A stretch of DNA of 64,000 bases from Dysgonomonas sp. HDW5A (GTDB lineage Bacteria > Bacteroidota > Bacteroidia > Bacteroidales > Dysgonomonadaceae): positions 3,286,001 to 3,350,000 of the forward strand of contig NZ_CP049857.1 in NCBI RefSeq assembly GCF_011299555.1, read 5' to 3'. Made by a program: the position numbers and the translations under genes. Below are positions 25,104 to 34,071 of the stretch, piece by piece (the stretch's first letter is position 1; every line of letters begins with the position of its first letter). Under the pieces are notes generated by a model. The model made no database searches, was not told the origin of the DNA, and was given only the letters and a program-made list of their open reading frames with translations.

Positions 25104-27755
25104 CTAGTCTTTAATGTAAAAGGTATTTCCTGTAACCTGAACTTCTTTCTGAACCACCTGTTTTAAATTGATAGCTTTGCTGTCAGGTTGTTTTCCACCT
25201 ACCGAAAGCAATACTTTTCCGCTGGAAACCTGAGCCAAATTTTCTTTGTCGCGTCCAGCCATTTGTTTTGGAGTGATAGTAAATTCAACGGTTTTAGTTT
25301 CGCCTGCTTTTAGGTGAATACGTTTGAAACCCTGTAAAGCTCTGATCGGTGTTTTTAGTTTACTGTCCGGTAGAGAAACGTATAGCTGAACCACTTCGTC
25401 ACCATCCATCTTGCCTGTGTTTTTCACATCTACCGAAATAGTTATATTATCACCAGACTTGATTGTTTCGGGTGCATTTTTGATAGCGTATTCAAAAGTG
25501 GAATAGCTCAATCCATATCCGAATTCATACAAAGGATCACCTTTGAAATAACGGTATGTTTTGCCTGTCATATCATAATCGCTGAAAGCAGGTATTTGCT
25601 TGATGTCTTTGTAGAATGTCAATGGCAAACGTCCCGCAGGGTTATAGTCTCCAAAAATAATATCGGCTAAAGCAGCTCCTCCCTCTTGTCCGGGATACCA
25701 TGCTTCGATAATGGCAGGCATATTTTCGGCTTCCCAATTGAATGCTAGTGCACTACCATTCAGAAATACCAATACGGTTGGTTTTCCCAATTTGTGTATC
25801 TCACGAATCAGATCGGTTTGCGTACTTGGCAGTTTAATGTCCAAACGGTCGCCACCTGAGAAACCCTCTATTTTTACAGGCATTTCTTCGCCTTCCAACA
25901 AGGGACTTAATCCCATGCAAAGTACAATTAAGTCAGACGATTTAGCCAAGTCGATAGCCTCCTGTTTCAGGTTTGGCTTCGGTGTACCCCAAAGCAAACG
26001 CATAATAGCATATTCTGTATTATCCTGAACATATTCTAAGCGGATATTATAGGCTTTTCCACCCTCCAGTTTCATCAGTTCGTATACTTTACGAGGATGG
26101 TGTACGTCTTTCCATTTAGTTACTAACGAATCATTTAAATACAGATTGAATCCCGAGAATCCTTCACCTCCCAAAGCATATTCACCCGATGTGGGAGGTA
26201 CAATTACACCTGTCCATCGTACCGAGAATTGATCGTATTTCATGTCTTTGAAAGGAGCAGTTGTCCACCAAATAAAATCTACATTCGGATCAACTTGCGA
26301 GTGTGCAGGTTTTCCATCCCATTTGATATTGGAGAAGTATTCAGCTTTAAGACCTTTTTGCGATTTACTTGCATCCGTAAACAGAAAGTCGGAAGGGATA
26401 GCCTCAAAATAAGGTAATTTTTCAGCCAAAGCACACCCTTGAGCATAAACGACTTCTGCATTGGGTAGTTTTTCACGCAATCCTGTTAACGGAGTCTTAG
26501 GGTTAGTAGGGTAGCCGTTGTAGTTTCCTAGCAGTACCTCTAAGTCATCTGCATTGGGTCCTATAACAGCTACCTTTTTCACCTCTTTGCTGAAAGGCAA
26601 AAGATTATTTTCATTCTTCAAAAGTACCATCGATTTGCGTGCAGCATCCAACGACAAGGCTTGATGTTCTTTGCTTTCTACCACATCATAAGGTATTTGT
26701 GCGTATTTTACATCTTTATCGTTGTCCATCATTCCTAGTTTAAACAACGCCATAAGTACACGGTGTACCGAAACATCCAATTCGGCTTCGGTAATTAAAC
26801 CCTGCTCAACAGCAGCAACCAAGTGTATATATGTATCACCACAGTTGAGGTCTGTTCCTGCTTTTACTGCCATGGCTGCCGCTTCTTCGGGGGTAGCTAC
26901 TACGTGGTGGGCTTTTTCTTCATAAAAATCACGAATTGCCCAACAGTCGGAAACTATATATCCTTTGAATCCCCATTTTTCACGCAACATACTTTCCAAA
27001 AATTTGTTTCCGCAACAAGGAGCTCCCCTGAAACTTTGATAAGCACACATCACCGAATATACATGAGCATCCTGTACAGTTCTTTTGAAATGAGGCAGAT
27101 AGGTTTCTTCCAAATCGTAATCATTAGGCCATACATCAAACGAATGTCGTGTCGATTCGGGCCCGCTGTGAACAGCGAAATGTTTAGCTGTAGCTACCAG
27201 TTTAAGATATTTATCATCATCGCCCTGCAATCCTTTTATGAAAGGAACAGCCAGTTCAGCAGTCAAATAAGGATCTTCTCCGTATGTTTCCATTCCCCTT
27301 CCCCAACGTGGATCACGGAAAATATTGATATTCGGAGTCCAGTAGGTTAATCCTTGATAAATGCCACGCTTACCTCTCGAGGCATATTCGTGATGTTTGG
27401 CACGTGCTTCGTCCGAAATAGCGTCGGCAATACCAAACATTTCTTCGCTATCCCACATGGCAGCCATACCGATTGCCTGCGGAAAAACGGTTGCTTTACC
27501 CGAACGGGCTACACCATGCAGGCACTCGTTCCAGAAATTGTGGGCAGGCACCCCCAGACGTTCTACACCGGGGCAATCGTACCGCAGCATATTGACTTTC
27601 TCCTGCAACGTCATTCGCGATACCAAATCGGTGGCTCTTTCCTCAAAAGAAAGAGAGGTATCCTGATAGGGTTCAATCTTTTTGCTGTTGCATCCCGTCA
27701 GTGTTAAGATGCTTAGAGCAAGCAAGAAGGGTTTTAAGTTTTTTAATATTTTCAT
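25104..27755 (-). CDS. GH3 beta-xylosidase with inserted PA14 domain, lipoprotein
   Basis: An 883-residue surface or periplasmic lipoprotein (lipobox LTLTGC). It removes xylose from xylo-oligosaccharides. The GH3 N-domain runs to ~390, with the nucleophile D270 in GYIVSDCWAI; a PA14 domain is inserted (~450-600, GLKAEYFSNIKWDGKP to YNIRLEYVQD), then the C-domain and a fibronectin-III-like end (VSVDVKNTGKMDGDEVVQLYV). The acid/base Glu is probably in EGEEMPV but I am less sure. The SGPESTRHSF block fits the xylosidase branch rather than glucosidase, though substrate is an inference helped by the neighbours. Start is ATG 27755 or 27764 (MIIMKIL); both give the lipoprotein signal. Confidence 0.92.
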   Translation of the reverse strand: MKILKNLKPFLLALSILTLTGCNSKKIEPYQDTSLSFEERATDLVSRMTLQEKVNMLRYDCPGVERLGVPAHNFWNECLHGVARSGKATVFPQAIGMAAMWDSEEMFGIADAISDEARAKHHEYASRGKRGIYQGLTYWTPNINIFRDPRWGRGMETYGEDPYLTAELAVPFIKGLQGDDDKYLKLVATAKHFAVHSGPESTRHSFDVWPNDYDLEETYLPHFKRTVQDAHVYSVMCAYQSFRGAPCCGNKFLESMLREKWGFKGYIVSDCWAIRDFYEEKAHHVVATPEEAAAMAVKAGTDLNCGDTYIHLVAAVEQGLITEAELDVSVHRVLMALFKLGMMDNDKDVKYAQIPYDVVESKEHQALSLDAARKSMVLLKNENNLLPFSKEVKKVAVIGPNADDLEVLLGNYNGYPTNPKTPLTGLREKLPNAEVVYAQGCALAEKLPYFEAIPSDFLFTDASKSQKGLKAEYFSNIKWDGKPAHSQVDPNVDFIWWTTAPFKDMKYDQFSVRWTGVIVPPTSGEYALGGEGFSGFNLYLNDSLVTKWKDVHHPRKVYELMKLEGGKAYNIRLEYVQDNTEYAIMRLLWGTPKPNLKQEAIDLAKSSDLIVLCMGLSPLLEGEEMPVKIEGFSGGDRLDIKLPSTQTDLIREIHKLGKPTVLVFLNGSALAFNWEAENMPAIIEAWYPGQEGGAALADIIFGDYNPAGRLPLTFYKDIKQIPAFSDYDMTGKTYRYFKGDPLYEFGYGLSYSTFEYAIKNAPETIKSGDNITISVDVKNTGKMDGDEVVQLYVSLPDSKLKTPIRALQGFKRIHLKAGETKTVEFTITPKQMAGRDKENLAQVSSGKVLLSVGGKQPDSKAINLKQVVQKEVQVTGNTFYIKD

Positions 27756-27832
27756 AATTATCATTATTAAGGTCTGCGACCTATTGTTACTTACTGTTTA
27801 TATCTATATGGATAATAAAAAGGTCTGTGACT

Positions 27833-29767
27833 TTACCAATTGTCTGTTCTGAACGGACTTGATGGAAGACCTTCTTTGTTCCGTAAATTAGCTCCCTCGG
27901 GATTATCAGCCCAAGCATATCTTACGGCAACGGGATTCCTCACCTTGTCACTCCACACAATTACTTTATCCCCTTCAATTTTAGCATCTGCCCAAACAAA
28001 TTGTTTGTCATCTGCTGCAATAGCAAAGCTTTTGAGCTTTTCAGTAGGGGTGAAACCATTTCCTATTTCTGTAAACGAAAGGATTATTTTATCGCCTTCT
28101 ACAACCATACTTTTATATATGGGAGCTGAACTTATAACATTCGGATCTCCATATGCGATCTTCATAGCAATAAGAGCTAAGCGATGCCCGACATCTTTTT
28201 TATTTAAAGGATGAATATCGTTCCATTCGCCCAAATCGATATTAACAGCCATTCCTGTATTGGGAAGAGCTAAAGCCTTCAATTGTGACTCTCTCAACAT
28301 AGCCCAGTTGCTTTCGGAAGGGTTTTCTTTCGGCTGCATAAAATTGGGAAGCTGTGCTATAATAAATGGCAGATCAGTTCTGTTCCATTTTATCCGCCAA
28401 TCGTTGATTAATGCTGTCAGCAAAGTACTATATTCTGCTGGCTGGGATGTATTTGATTCGCCCTGATACCATATAATACCTTTGATAGGGTAATTGAGTA
28501 ATGGTGCTATCATTGCATTGTATAACCCCATGGGTTTGTACTGAAAAAAAGTCTGAGGACGAAGAAGAGCCATTTCCACACCTACTTTATAATTCCAATT
28601 TCCTGTCAAGTCGATAAATTTGTCTCCTACGACAATCCGATAGGGTTTATCTTCTACAAAACCGCCTTTTCCTATGGAGTTAATAACACGCACTGTTACA
28701 GAGTTTTTACCTTCGTGAAGAAGCCCCAAAGGGATAGTGTAAATACGTGGAGGATACTGATACGAGGTTGTTCCTACGAACTGTCCGTTGATATATGCCG
28801 AATCACTATCCACAATGCAGCCTAAGCGAAGTACGGCAGGTTTACCGACCATTGAAGCTGGAACTTCAAATTCTTTGCGAAACCAGAACGAACCGTTTAT
28901 GTTTCCGATTCCTTTATCTGCCCAATATCCGGGTAAACTGATTGTACCCCAGTCTGATATGTCGATATTGTTTTTAAACCAATTGGATATGCCCTTGTCA
29001 TTTTGATTTAAGGTCGTGTACCATTGTTCTGTGATTTTTTTCTCTTCTGCTCGGATGCTATCTATATAGCCGGGTTGAGCAAATTGCTGAGCTACTTGCA
29101 AATTAGTAGGGAATTGCTTCAACGCATCTTTGCTAAGCCATGCCTCGATGGGAGAACCTCCTACACTTGAATTGAGTAGTCCGATCGGAACTTTGTATTT
29201 ATCGTATAAATCTTTGGCAAAGAAGTAGGCCACTGCCGAAAAATCGAGTATGTTTTCAGGAGTTGCCGATTTCCACGAACCGCCATTTATATCGTCACTC
29301 GCTCCTGTGAAGTTGTACTTTAACGGTGTTTTTAAATATCGGATATATGGGTTATTTATCTGACTGACTTCATCCCTATATAAATCTAATACCCTACTGA
29401 TAAGTGTTTCCATATTCGATTGCCCCGAACATAGCCAGACATCGCCAATCAGAATATCGTTTATCGAAATATCATTAATTTGCATCTGGTAGGGGCCTCC
29501 TGCTTTTTGAGGAGGTAGTGTAACTTCCCATTTTCCGTTTGCATCAGTAGTCGTTTTATATGACTTGTTCAAAAAGCTAATTTCAATACTTTCTCCTTTC
29601 GATGCCCATCCCCAAAGTTTTAGCTCCGTATCTCGTTGTAAAACCATACCGTCGCTAATCAGTGCGGGGAGTTTTACAGATGCTCTACCGTTAACAACGC
29701 AAAGTAAGGTGAGCAGCATTATAAATGCTACCCGTCTTATTCGTCTGTATTTATTTATTGTTTTCAT
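27833..29767 (-). CDS. CE20-like sialate-O-acetylesterase family enzyme
   Basis: A 644-residue secreted esterase. The signal peptide precedes ASVKLPALISDGMVLQRD, the usual N-terminal beta-domain. The SGNH-type catalytic domain is split by an insert: serine in SGQSNMET (~115) and the rest, including WYQGESN and the Asp/His of DIHPLNK, after a jelly-roll insert (~270-390, WADKGIGNINGSFWFRKEF). That split architecture matches the CE20 family, whose characterised members remove acetyl from plant hemicelluloses. Acetylxylan is the expected substrate in this locus, inferred. Gap to GH115 is 6 bases. Confidence 0.88.
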   Translation of the reverse strand: MKTINKYRRIRRVAFIMLLTLLCVVNGRASVKLPALISDGMVLQRDTELKLWGWASKGESIEISFLNKSYKTTTDANGKWEVTLPPQKAGGPYQMQINDISINDILIGDVWLCSGQSNMETLISRVLDLYRDEVSQINNPYIRYLKTPLKYNFTGASDDINGGSWKSATPENILDFSAVAYFFAKDLYDKYKVPIGLLNSSVGGSPIEAWLSKDALKQFPTNLQVAQQFAQPGYIDSIRAEEKKITEQWYTTLNQNDKGISNWFKNNIDISDWGTISLPGYWADKGIGNINGSFWFRKEFEVPASMVGKPAVLRLGCIVDSDSAYINGQFVGTTSYQYPPRIYTIPLGLLHEGKNSVTVRVINSIGKGGFVEDKPYRIVVGDKFIDLTGNWNYKVGVEMALLRPQTFFQYKPMGLYNAMIAPLLNYPIKGIIWYQGESNTSQPAEYSTLLTALINDWRIKWNRTDLPFIIAQLPNFMQPKENPSESNWAMLRESQLKALALPNTGMAVNIDLGEWNDIHPLNKKDVGHRLALIAMKIAYGDPNVISSAPIYKSMVVEGDKIILSFTEIGNGFTPTEKLKSFAIAADDKQFVWADAKIEGDKVIVWSDKVRNPVAVRYAWADNPEGANLRNKEGLPSSPFRTDNW

Positions 29768-29773
29768 TCTATA

Positions 29774-32281
29774 TTATTTTAACGTCTTACTTTCGGGAGC
29801 ACCTAAATAGCTGGGTTTTAATCCACCTAAATCGAGCATTATTTTTTGTAAAACAATTCCAGGATCTAATACTCTAAATCGAATGGTATGTAATCCACTT
29901 TTGTCGATTCGAAAGTTTGTTATGGACTCAATAATACTGTTGGCAACCCAATTTTCTCTTTCCCTTTCGGTAAAGGTTTGATTGAAGTTTACGATTTGTT
30001 CCTCACCTCCATCAATAGATACCGCATAACGTAACCCTTTATTTGAATTAAAATTGAGGGTAGGGGATAGTAAAACAATCAAACGGGCATTACCCGTACT
30101 TGTCAGGTTGACATCGTATTCCAGATATACGTTATCGCCTTCTTGAGGGATAGCCGTTACAGGAAAAGTAGTTATAGCCGAAAGCGTTTTTCCCAAATCG
30201 GGGATCACTTTCCACGATATATTATTACCGTTTTTTTGACGTGTAAAATGTTCAGCTTCGATAGATACATAACCATCCGTTTCAGAGAATACTTTTTCTT
30301 TCATCTCCATTGTTGTCATAATATATTCAACACGAGGCATTACACTCTTTTCGGGTTGTTGCCAATAAGTATATCCAATACGGATTTGATCCATCATATG
30401 AGCCCATTTTCCACCTGCAATACTTTGGTTGTAATGAACTGTCAGGATAGAGTCTCTTTCGAAACATTCTTTCGCTTTATTTGCCCAGTAATTTGCCTGA
30501 ATGTCTTGCTTTTCGGCATAGTATCGGTTCTTAGCTACGGCAAAATACATTTCATACAGATTAGAACAGGCATTAATAGGAAATAATACCAATTGATCGA
30601 AAGCGTCTTTGTAATTATTCGGAATCACATTATATAAACGCATAGCATCTATAACCAGATTTCTGTAATCGTTGACAACAGTTTCAAATTCATTGTAGTT
30701 TGCGAGGCTGTATGTTTTTTCGTTCAATAATTCGGGTGTAACTCTGCGATTGTATTTCGTGTAGAGATTTATCAGACGTGCCGATTCTTTAGCGTATTTT
30801 TCGCCGAATTGTTGTGCACACCATTCCTCGGTATGTTGTACGAGATTATCTGCATTGAATCGGTTGGGATTCCAAGCCATATCCAGAAAGAAACTGATCG
30901 GGTATTCCATGGGTTTAAGATCACCTACATTTACGACCCATATTTTATCGACACCGTATTGGTAAGTGAGGTTCATTTGTTCCCAGATACGTTGTACTTG
31001 GCTGACATTAATCCATTTATAATTGCGAGGTCCGCCTACGTAATCGAAATGATAATACATTCCGTATCCGCCTTTTCGTTTAGGAGCATTGAGGTCGGGA
31101 AGTTTACGAACGTTTCCCCAATTGTCGTCACATAATAACAATGTAATATCATCGGGAACACGCATTCCTTTGTCGTAATAGTCCTGCACTTCTTTGTACA
31201 AAGCCCATACTTGTGGAACAGTTTCAGCTTTTTTGCCAGTTACTTTCGAAATGATAGTGCGTTGGTCTTTTACTATTTTTTGAAGCAGGTCGATGTTACT
31301 TTCTTCACTCATCGGTTCGTCGCCATCACCACGCATGCCTATCGTAATAAGTGATTCCCAATCTTTAGCCCGTTCGATGCCCGATGTCCAGAATTTACGT
31401 AGAACTTCACCGTTCTTTTTATAGTCCCAAGCACCTTCTCCACGTCTTTTCCAGTCTTGTTGAGCCAATGCCATCGGTTCATGGTGCGAAGTACCCATCA
31501 CAATGCCATATTCATCTGCTAAAGGTCCATTAAGAGGGTCATCGTCATAAAATGCACTTCCCCACATGGCTGGCCATAGGAAATTCCCCTTCAAGCGAAG
31601 AATCAATTCGAATACCTTTTCGTAAAACTGATGATTGAATCCCCCGAAAGTAGCTTTACTCCATCCTGATAGAGCCGGAGCTTCGTCATTCAAGAAGATA
31701 CCTCGATATTGTACGGCTGGTTCTCCTTCGGTATATGTTCCGGGTTTTACATATAAGTTTTTTTGATTTACCACCGGTACATCTGCCCAATAGTACCAAG
31801 GCGACACACCGATCTGTGACGATAATTCATAAACACCGTATATAGTTCCCCGTTTGTCGCTGCCTGCAATCACTAAGGCAGCGTCTACTCCGTCTATGGG
31901 ATTCATTACCGTTTTCAGAATGTACTTTTCGTTTTTTCCTGTTAAGTCTTTAGCTTCTATTTTTCCTGTTTGTATCAGTTTATCTATTGTAGCCGATTTA
32001 CCGACAGTGCCAATAATTAAGGCAAATTTTGCAGCCCCTTGTTGAGGTGTATTTCCTGTTACTATCCGAAAATCTTCTTTCAGATCATTTACCGCACGCA
32101 GCACACCCTTATAGTCCGAATCATCAGTAAGAATAGAAACAGGTCTGCCATCCACAGCCAAAGGAAAGTAAGAAGCATTCTTTTGAGTAGAGACAAACTT
32201 TTCTTTATCGGAAGCTGATATCGTTGTTTGAAAAACAAGAATCAGTAAGCATATAATCAGGTATAATTTCTTTTTCGTCAT
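29774..32281 (-). CDS. GH115 alpha-glucuronidase
   Basis: An 835-residue secreted enzyme that removes (4-O-methyl)glucuronate from internal as well as terminal xylose residues of glucuronoxylan. The signal peptide is at the start (MTKKKLYLIICLLILVFQTTISAS). The GH115 core blocks are GVSPWYYWADVPV, YRGIFLNDEAPALSGW, LKGNFLWPAMW, GTSHHEPM and TIGMRGDGDEP; the C-terminal ~150 residues form the beta-sandwich domain typical of the family. It is coupled to the CE20 gene and the GH35-like gene by 6-base gaps. Presence of GH67 alongside means both substitution positions are covered. Confidence 0.95.
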   Translation of the reverse strand: MTKKKLYLIICLLILVFQTTISASDKEKFVSTQKNASYFPLAVDGRPVSILTDDSDYKGVLRAVNDLKEDFRIVTGNTPQQGAAKFALIIGTVGKSATIDKLIQTGKIEAKDLTGKNEKYILKTVMNPIDGVDAALVIAGSDKRGTIYGVYELSSQIGVSPWYYWADVPVVNQKNLYVKPGTYTEGEPAVQYRGIFLNDEAPALSGWSKATFGGFNHQFYEKVFELILRLKGNFLWPAMWGSAFYDDDPLNGPLADEYGIVMGTSHHEPMALAQQDWKRRGEGAWDYKKNGEVLRKFWTSGIERAKDWESLITIGMRGDGDEPMSEESNIDLLQKIVKDQRTIISKVTGKKAETVPQVWALYKEVQDYYDKGMRVPDDITLLLCDDNWGNVRKLPDLNAPKRKGGYGMYYHFDYVGGPRNYKWINVSQVQRIWEQMNLTYQYGVDKIWVVNVGDLKPMEYPISFFLDMAWNPNRFNADNLVQHTEEWCAQQFGEKYAKESARLINLYTKYNRRVTPELLNEKTYSLANYNEFETVVNDYRNLVIDAMRLYNVIPNNYKDAFDQLVLFPINACSNLYEMYFAVAKNRYYAEKQDIQANYWANKAKECFERDSILTVHYNQSIAGGKWAHMMDQIRIGYTYWQQPEKSVMPRVEYIMTTMEMKEKVFSETDGYVSIEAEHFTRQKNGNNISWKVIPDLGKTLSAITTFPVTAIPQEGDNVYLEYDVNLTSTGNARLIVLLSPTLNFNSNKGLRYAVSIDGGEEQIVNFNQTFTERERENWVANSIIESITNFRIDKSGLHTIRFRVLDPGIVLQKIMLDLGGLKPSYLGAPESKTLK

Positions 32282-32287
32282 AGTTTT

Positions 32288-33910
32288 TTATTTATAGTCA
32301 TACAGTTTCACGTATTGAATACTCCATTCACCTGCCGGAATACGCAAATGTCTGCCCTGATGGTCTTGGTCTCCGTTCATACGACGCAGAGGTCTCATTT
32401 TACCATCGTTGAATTCTACTTCATCTATAATCCCGATTCCCGTTTGTGTACCGTCTTTTTTTGTGTTGCCAAATGTAACAACTACGCCTGTTCCCGCTAC
32501 AAGATATTCATTTTTTGAGAGTTCTATTATCAAAGCCCCTGTTTCGGGCCATTTATTTCCGTCTTTTGCCTGTGGATTCCAACCTAATGTATAATCGTGT
32601 TTAAATGTGAATGTATATCCGTTTCTTTCGATAGTACGTTCTTTTTGTTCACTGTCGAACCAGAATCCGTTAGTTTTTCCTTCTCCCTGCTTTTCGGATA
32701 AAAGAGGTAATATCTGGCGTAATATTTTATAACTTTTAGTCAAAGGATATTCTTCGGGATTTGTTACACTTTCTATTGAAAATGGGCTGAAGCCCATAGT
32801 ATCGTGTTCTCCGAAAGCATAGAAAACCCGTGCGGCATTTTCTTCTGCCAATCTGATTTCAGGTATAAATAAAGGATTCCCGTTTACATGGTATTGTTTG
32901 CACCAGTCGGTAAATCCGGGGTCATAAATATCGGGAGCAAGGAAATCTATTGCCGGAGCAGAAGCCCGCCAAATATCGAGAAGGTGAGCCAGAGGCCCTG
33001 CACTCGGATAAGCTCCCGGTTTGCGTCCTCTGCTATTGAGTGCTGCATTCAGATACATCGGTAAATTGTAAGCATTTTTGCCCGATTGTGCTACTTCCTG
33101 AATAAATAAGCCGTAGTTCCAAGCCATGAATATTTCATCAGTTTCCAGTCCTTCACCGAAAAGTTCAGTCCATGTTCCTTTTGTTTTAAAGCCGTTCTTT
33201 TCCCATCTATCCAAAAGCTGAGGGCGAAGGCTTTGTTTATTTTTTACTAAATAATCGACCAATTGCTTAGGAACCTCCGATGTAAATAGTTTGTTGGCTT
33301 CTTTACTGTAATCTCTGGCATCTTCAATCATACCGATCTCATTTTCGACTTGTACCATAATAACGGTTTGTTGCGTTTTATCCACTTCGGCTAAATGATT
33401 CATGAAATGTTTAAATGCACGTTTGTCAAGCTCCAGATTATTTTGACTGAAAGCACTTAATATTTCCAATGGTTGCCCCGATTTTGTAACGGCACGCGGA
33501 TATTTTTGATAATTTTCTTTAACCCACATTGGTGCATAACACGACATACTGTTTTTCCAGACTCCAAACCAGAGAAATACAATTTTCAGGTCGTGTTTAC
33601 GTGCCAGTTCGATAATACCATCGACCAGTGTATAATCGTATTTGCCTTCTTCTGATTCTATGAGTTCCCAATAGGCGGGCACGAGCATTGTATTTAATTT
33701 CATTTTCTGGAGTTTTTCGCATACCCACTGCATGTCTTCCAAAGAAGAGGCTGTTGAGTTGCCCAATTCTCCTCCTAGTATTAAGTACGGATTGTCTTTT
33801 ACGATTAGCTGTGTAGCCGTACCTTTCTTTTGCAGATAGGGTGTTTTCTGAGCTTGAGAAACAACCGTAAAAAGGAAAAATAATGCTAAAACGATATATT
33901 TTGTTCTCAT
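32288..33910 (-). CDS. GH35-like clan-A glycosidase (DUF5597 type)
   Basis: A 540-residue secreted glycosidase with signal peptide MRTKYIVLALFFLFTVVSQAQ. The (beta/alpha)8 N-domain resembles GH35/beta-galactosidase proteins: VPAYWELIESEEGKYDY, MVQVENEIG (likely acid/base Glu) and IPEIRLAEE (likely nucleophile Glu). A C-terminal ~120-residue DUF5597-like domain follows. Substrate could be galactose or arabinopyranose side chains of xylan, inferred from context only. Start at 33910 gives the signal peptide; the open frame runs to 33955. A 93-bp repeat copy and a strong hairpin separate it from susD. Confidence 0.82.
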   Translation of the reverse strand: MRTKYIVLALFFLFTVVSQAQKTPYLQKKGTATQLIVKDNPYLILGGELGNSTASSLEDMQWVCEKLQKMKLNTMLVPAYWELIESEEGKYDYTLVDGIIELARKHDLKIVFLWFGVWKNSMSCYAPMWVKENYQKYPRAVTKSGQPLEILSAFSQNNLELDKRAFKHFMNHLAEVDKTQQTVIMVQVENEIGMIEDARDYSKEANKLFTSEVPKQLVDYLVKNKQSLRPQLLDRWEKNGFKTKGTWTELFGEGLETDEIFMAWNYGLFIQEVAQSGKNAYNLPMYLNAALNSRGRKPGAYPSAGPLAHLLDIWRASAPAIDFLAPDIYDPGFTDWCKQYHVNGNPLFIPEIRLAEENAARVFYAFGEHDTMGFSPFSIESVTNPEEYPLTKSYKILRQILPLLSEKQGEGKTNGFWFDSEQKERTIERNGYTFTFKHDYTLGWNPQAKDGNKWPETGALIIELSKNEYLVAGTGVVVTFGNTKKDGTQTGIGIIDEVEFNDGKMRPLRRMNGDQDHQGRHLRIPAGEWSIQYVKLYDYK

Positions 33911-33915
33911 AGTAT

Positions 33916-34009
33916 TAAGTAGCGTTAAATATTTAATGCGATATTTCATCAACATAACTGTCTCTATTTTTTGATGCTTGCCAAAGCAATAAAAAGTCTG
34001 AGACCACAG
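33916..34009 (+). mobile_element. MITE-like element, copy B (diverged)
   Basis: Left end TAAGTA and AAATATTTAATG are conserved, and GCTTGCCAAAGCAATAAA (from 33976) sits 60 bases in, against 59 in copy A. The right end has lost ACTTA. The stem is rebuilt with GTCTC/GAGAC arms around the conserved core. It lies just before the GH35-like start codon. Confidence 0.6.
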
Positions 34010-34026
34010 ATTCTTTATGTAATGAG

Positions 34027-34062
34027 AAATCAGCCGGACGAACCGAATCGTCCGGCTGATTT
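34027..34062 (-). terminator. Strong hairpin between susD and the GH35-like gene
   Basis: A perfect 15-bp, GC-rich stem (AAATCAGCCGGACGA with TCGTCCGGCTGATTT, loop ACCGAA), 9 bases after the susD stop. No good T-run follows, so it looks more like an mRNA-stabilising or partial terminator hairpin that raises susCD over the downstream enzymes. Confidence 0.7.
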
Positions 34063-34071
34063 ACAGGATAG

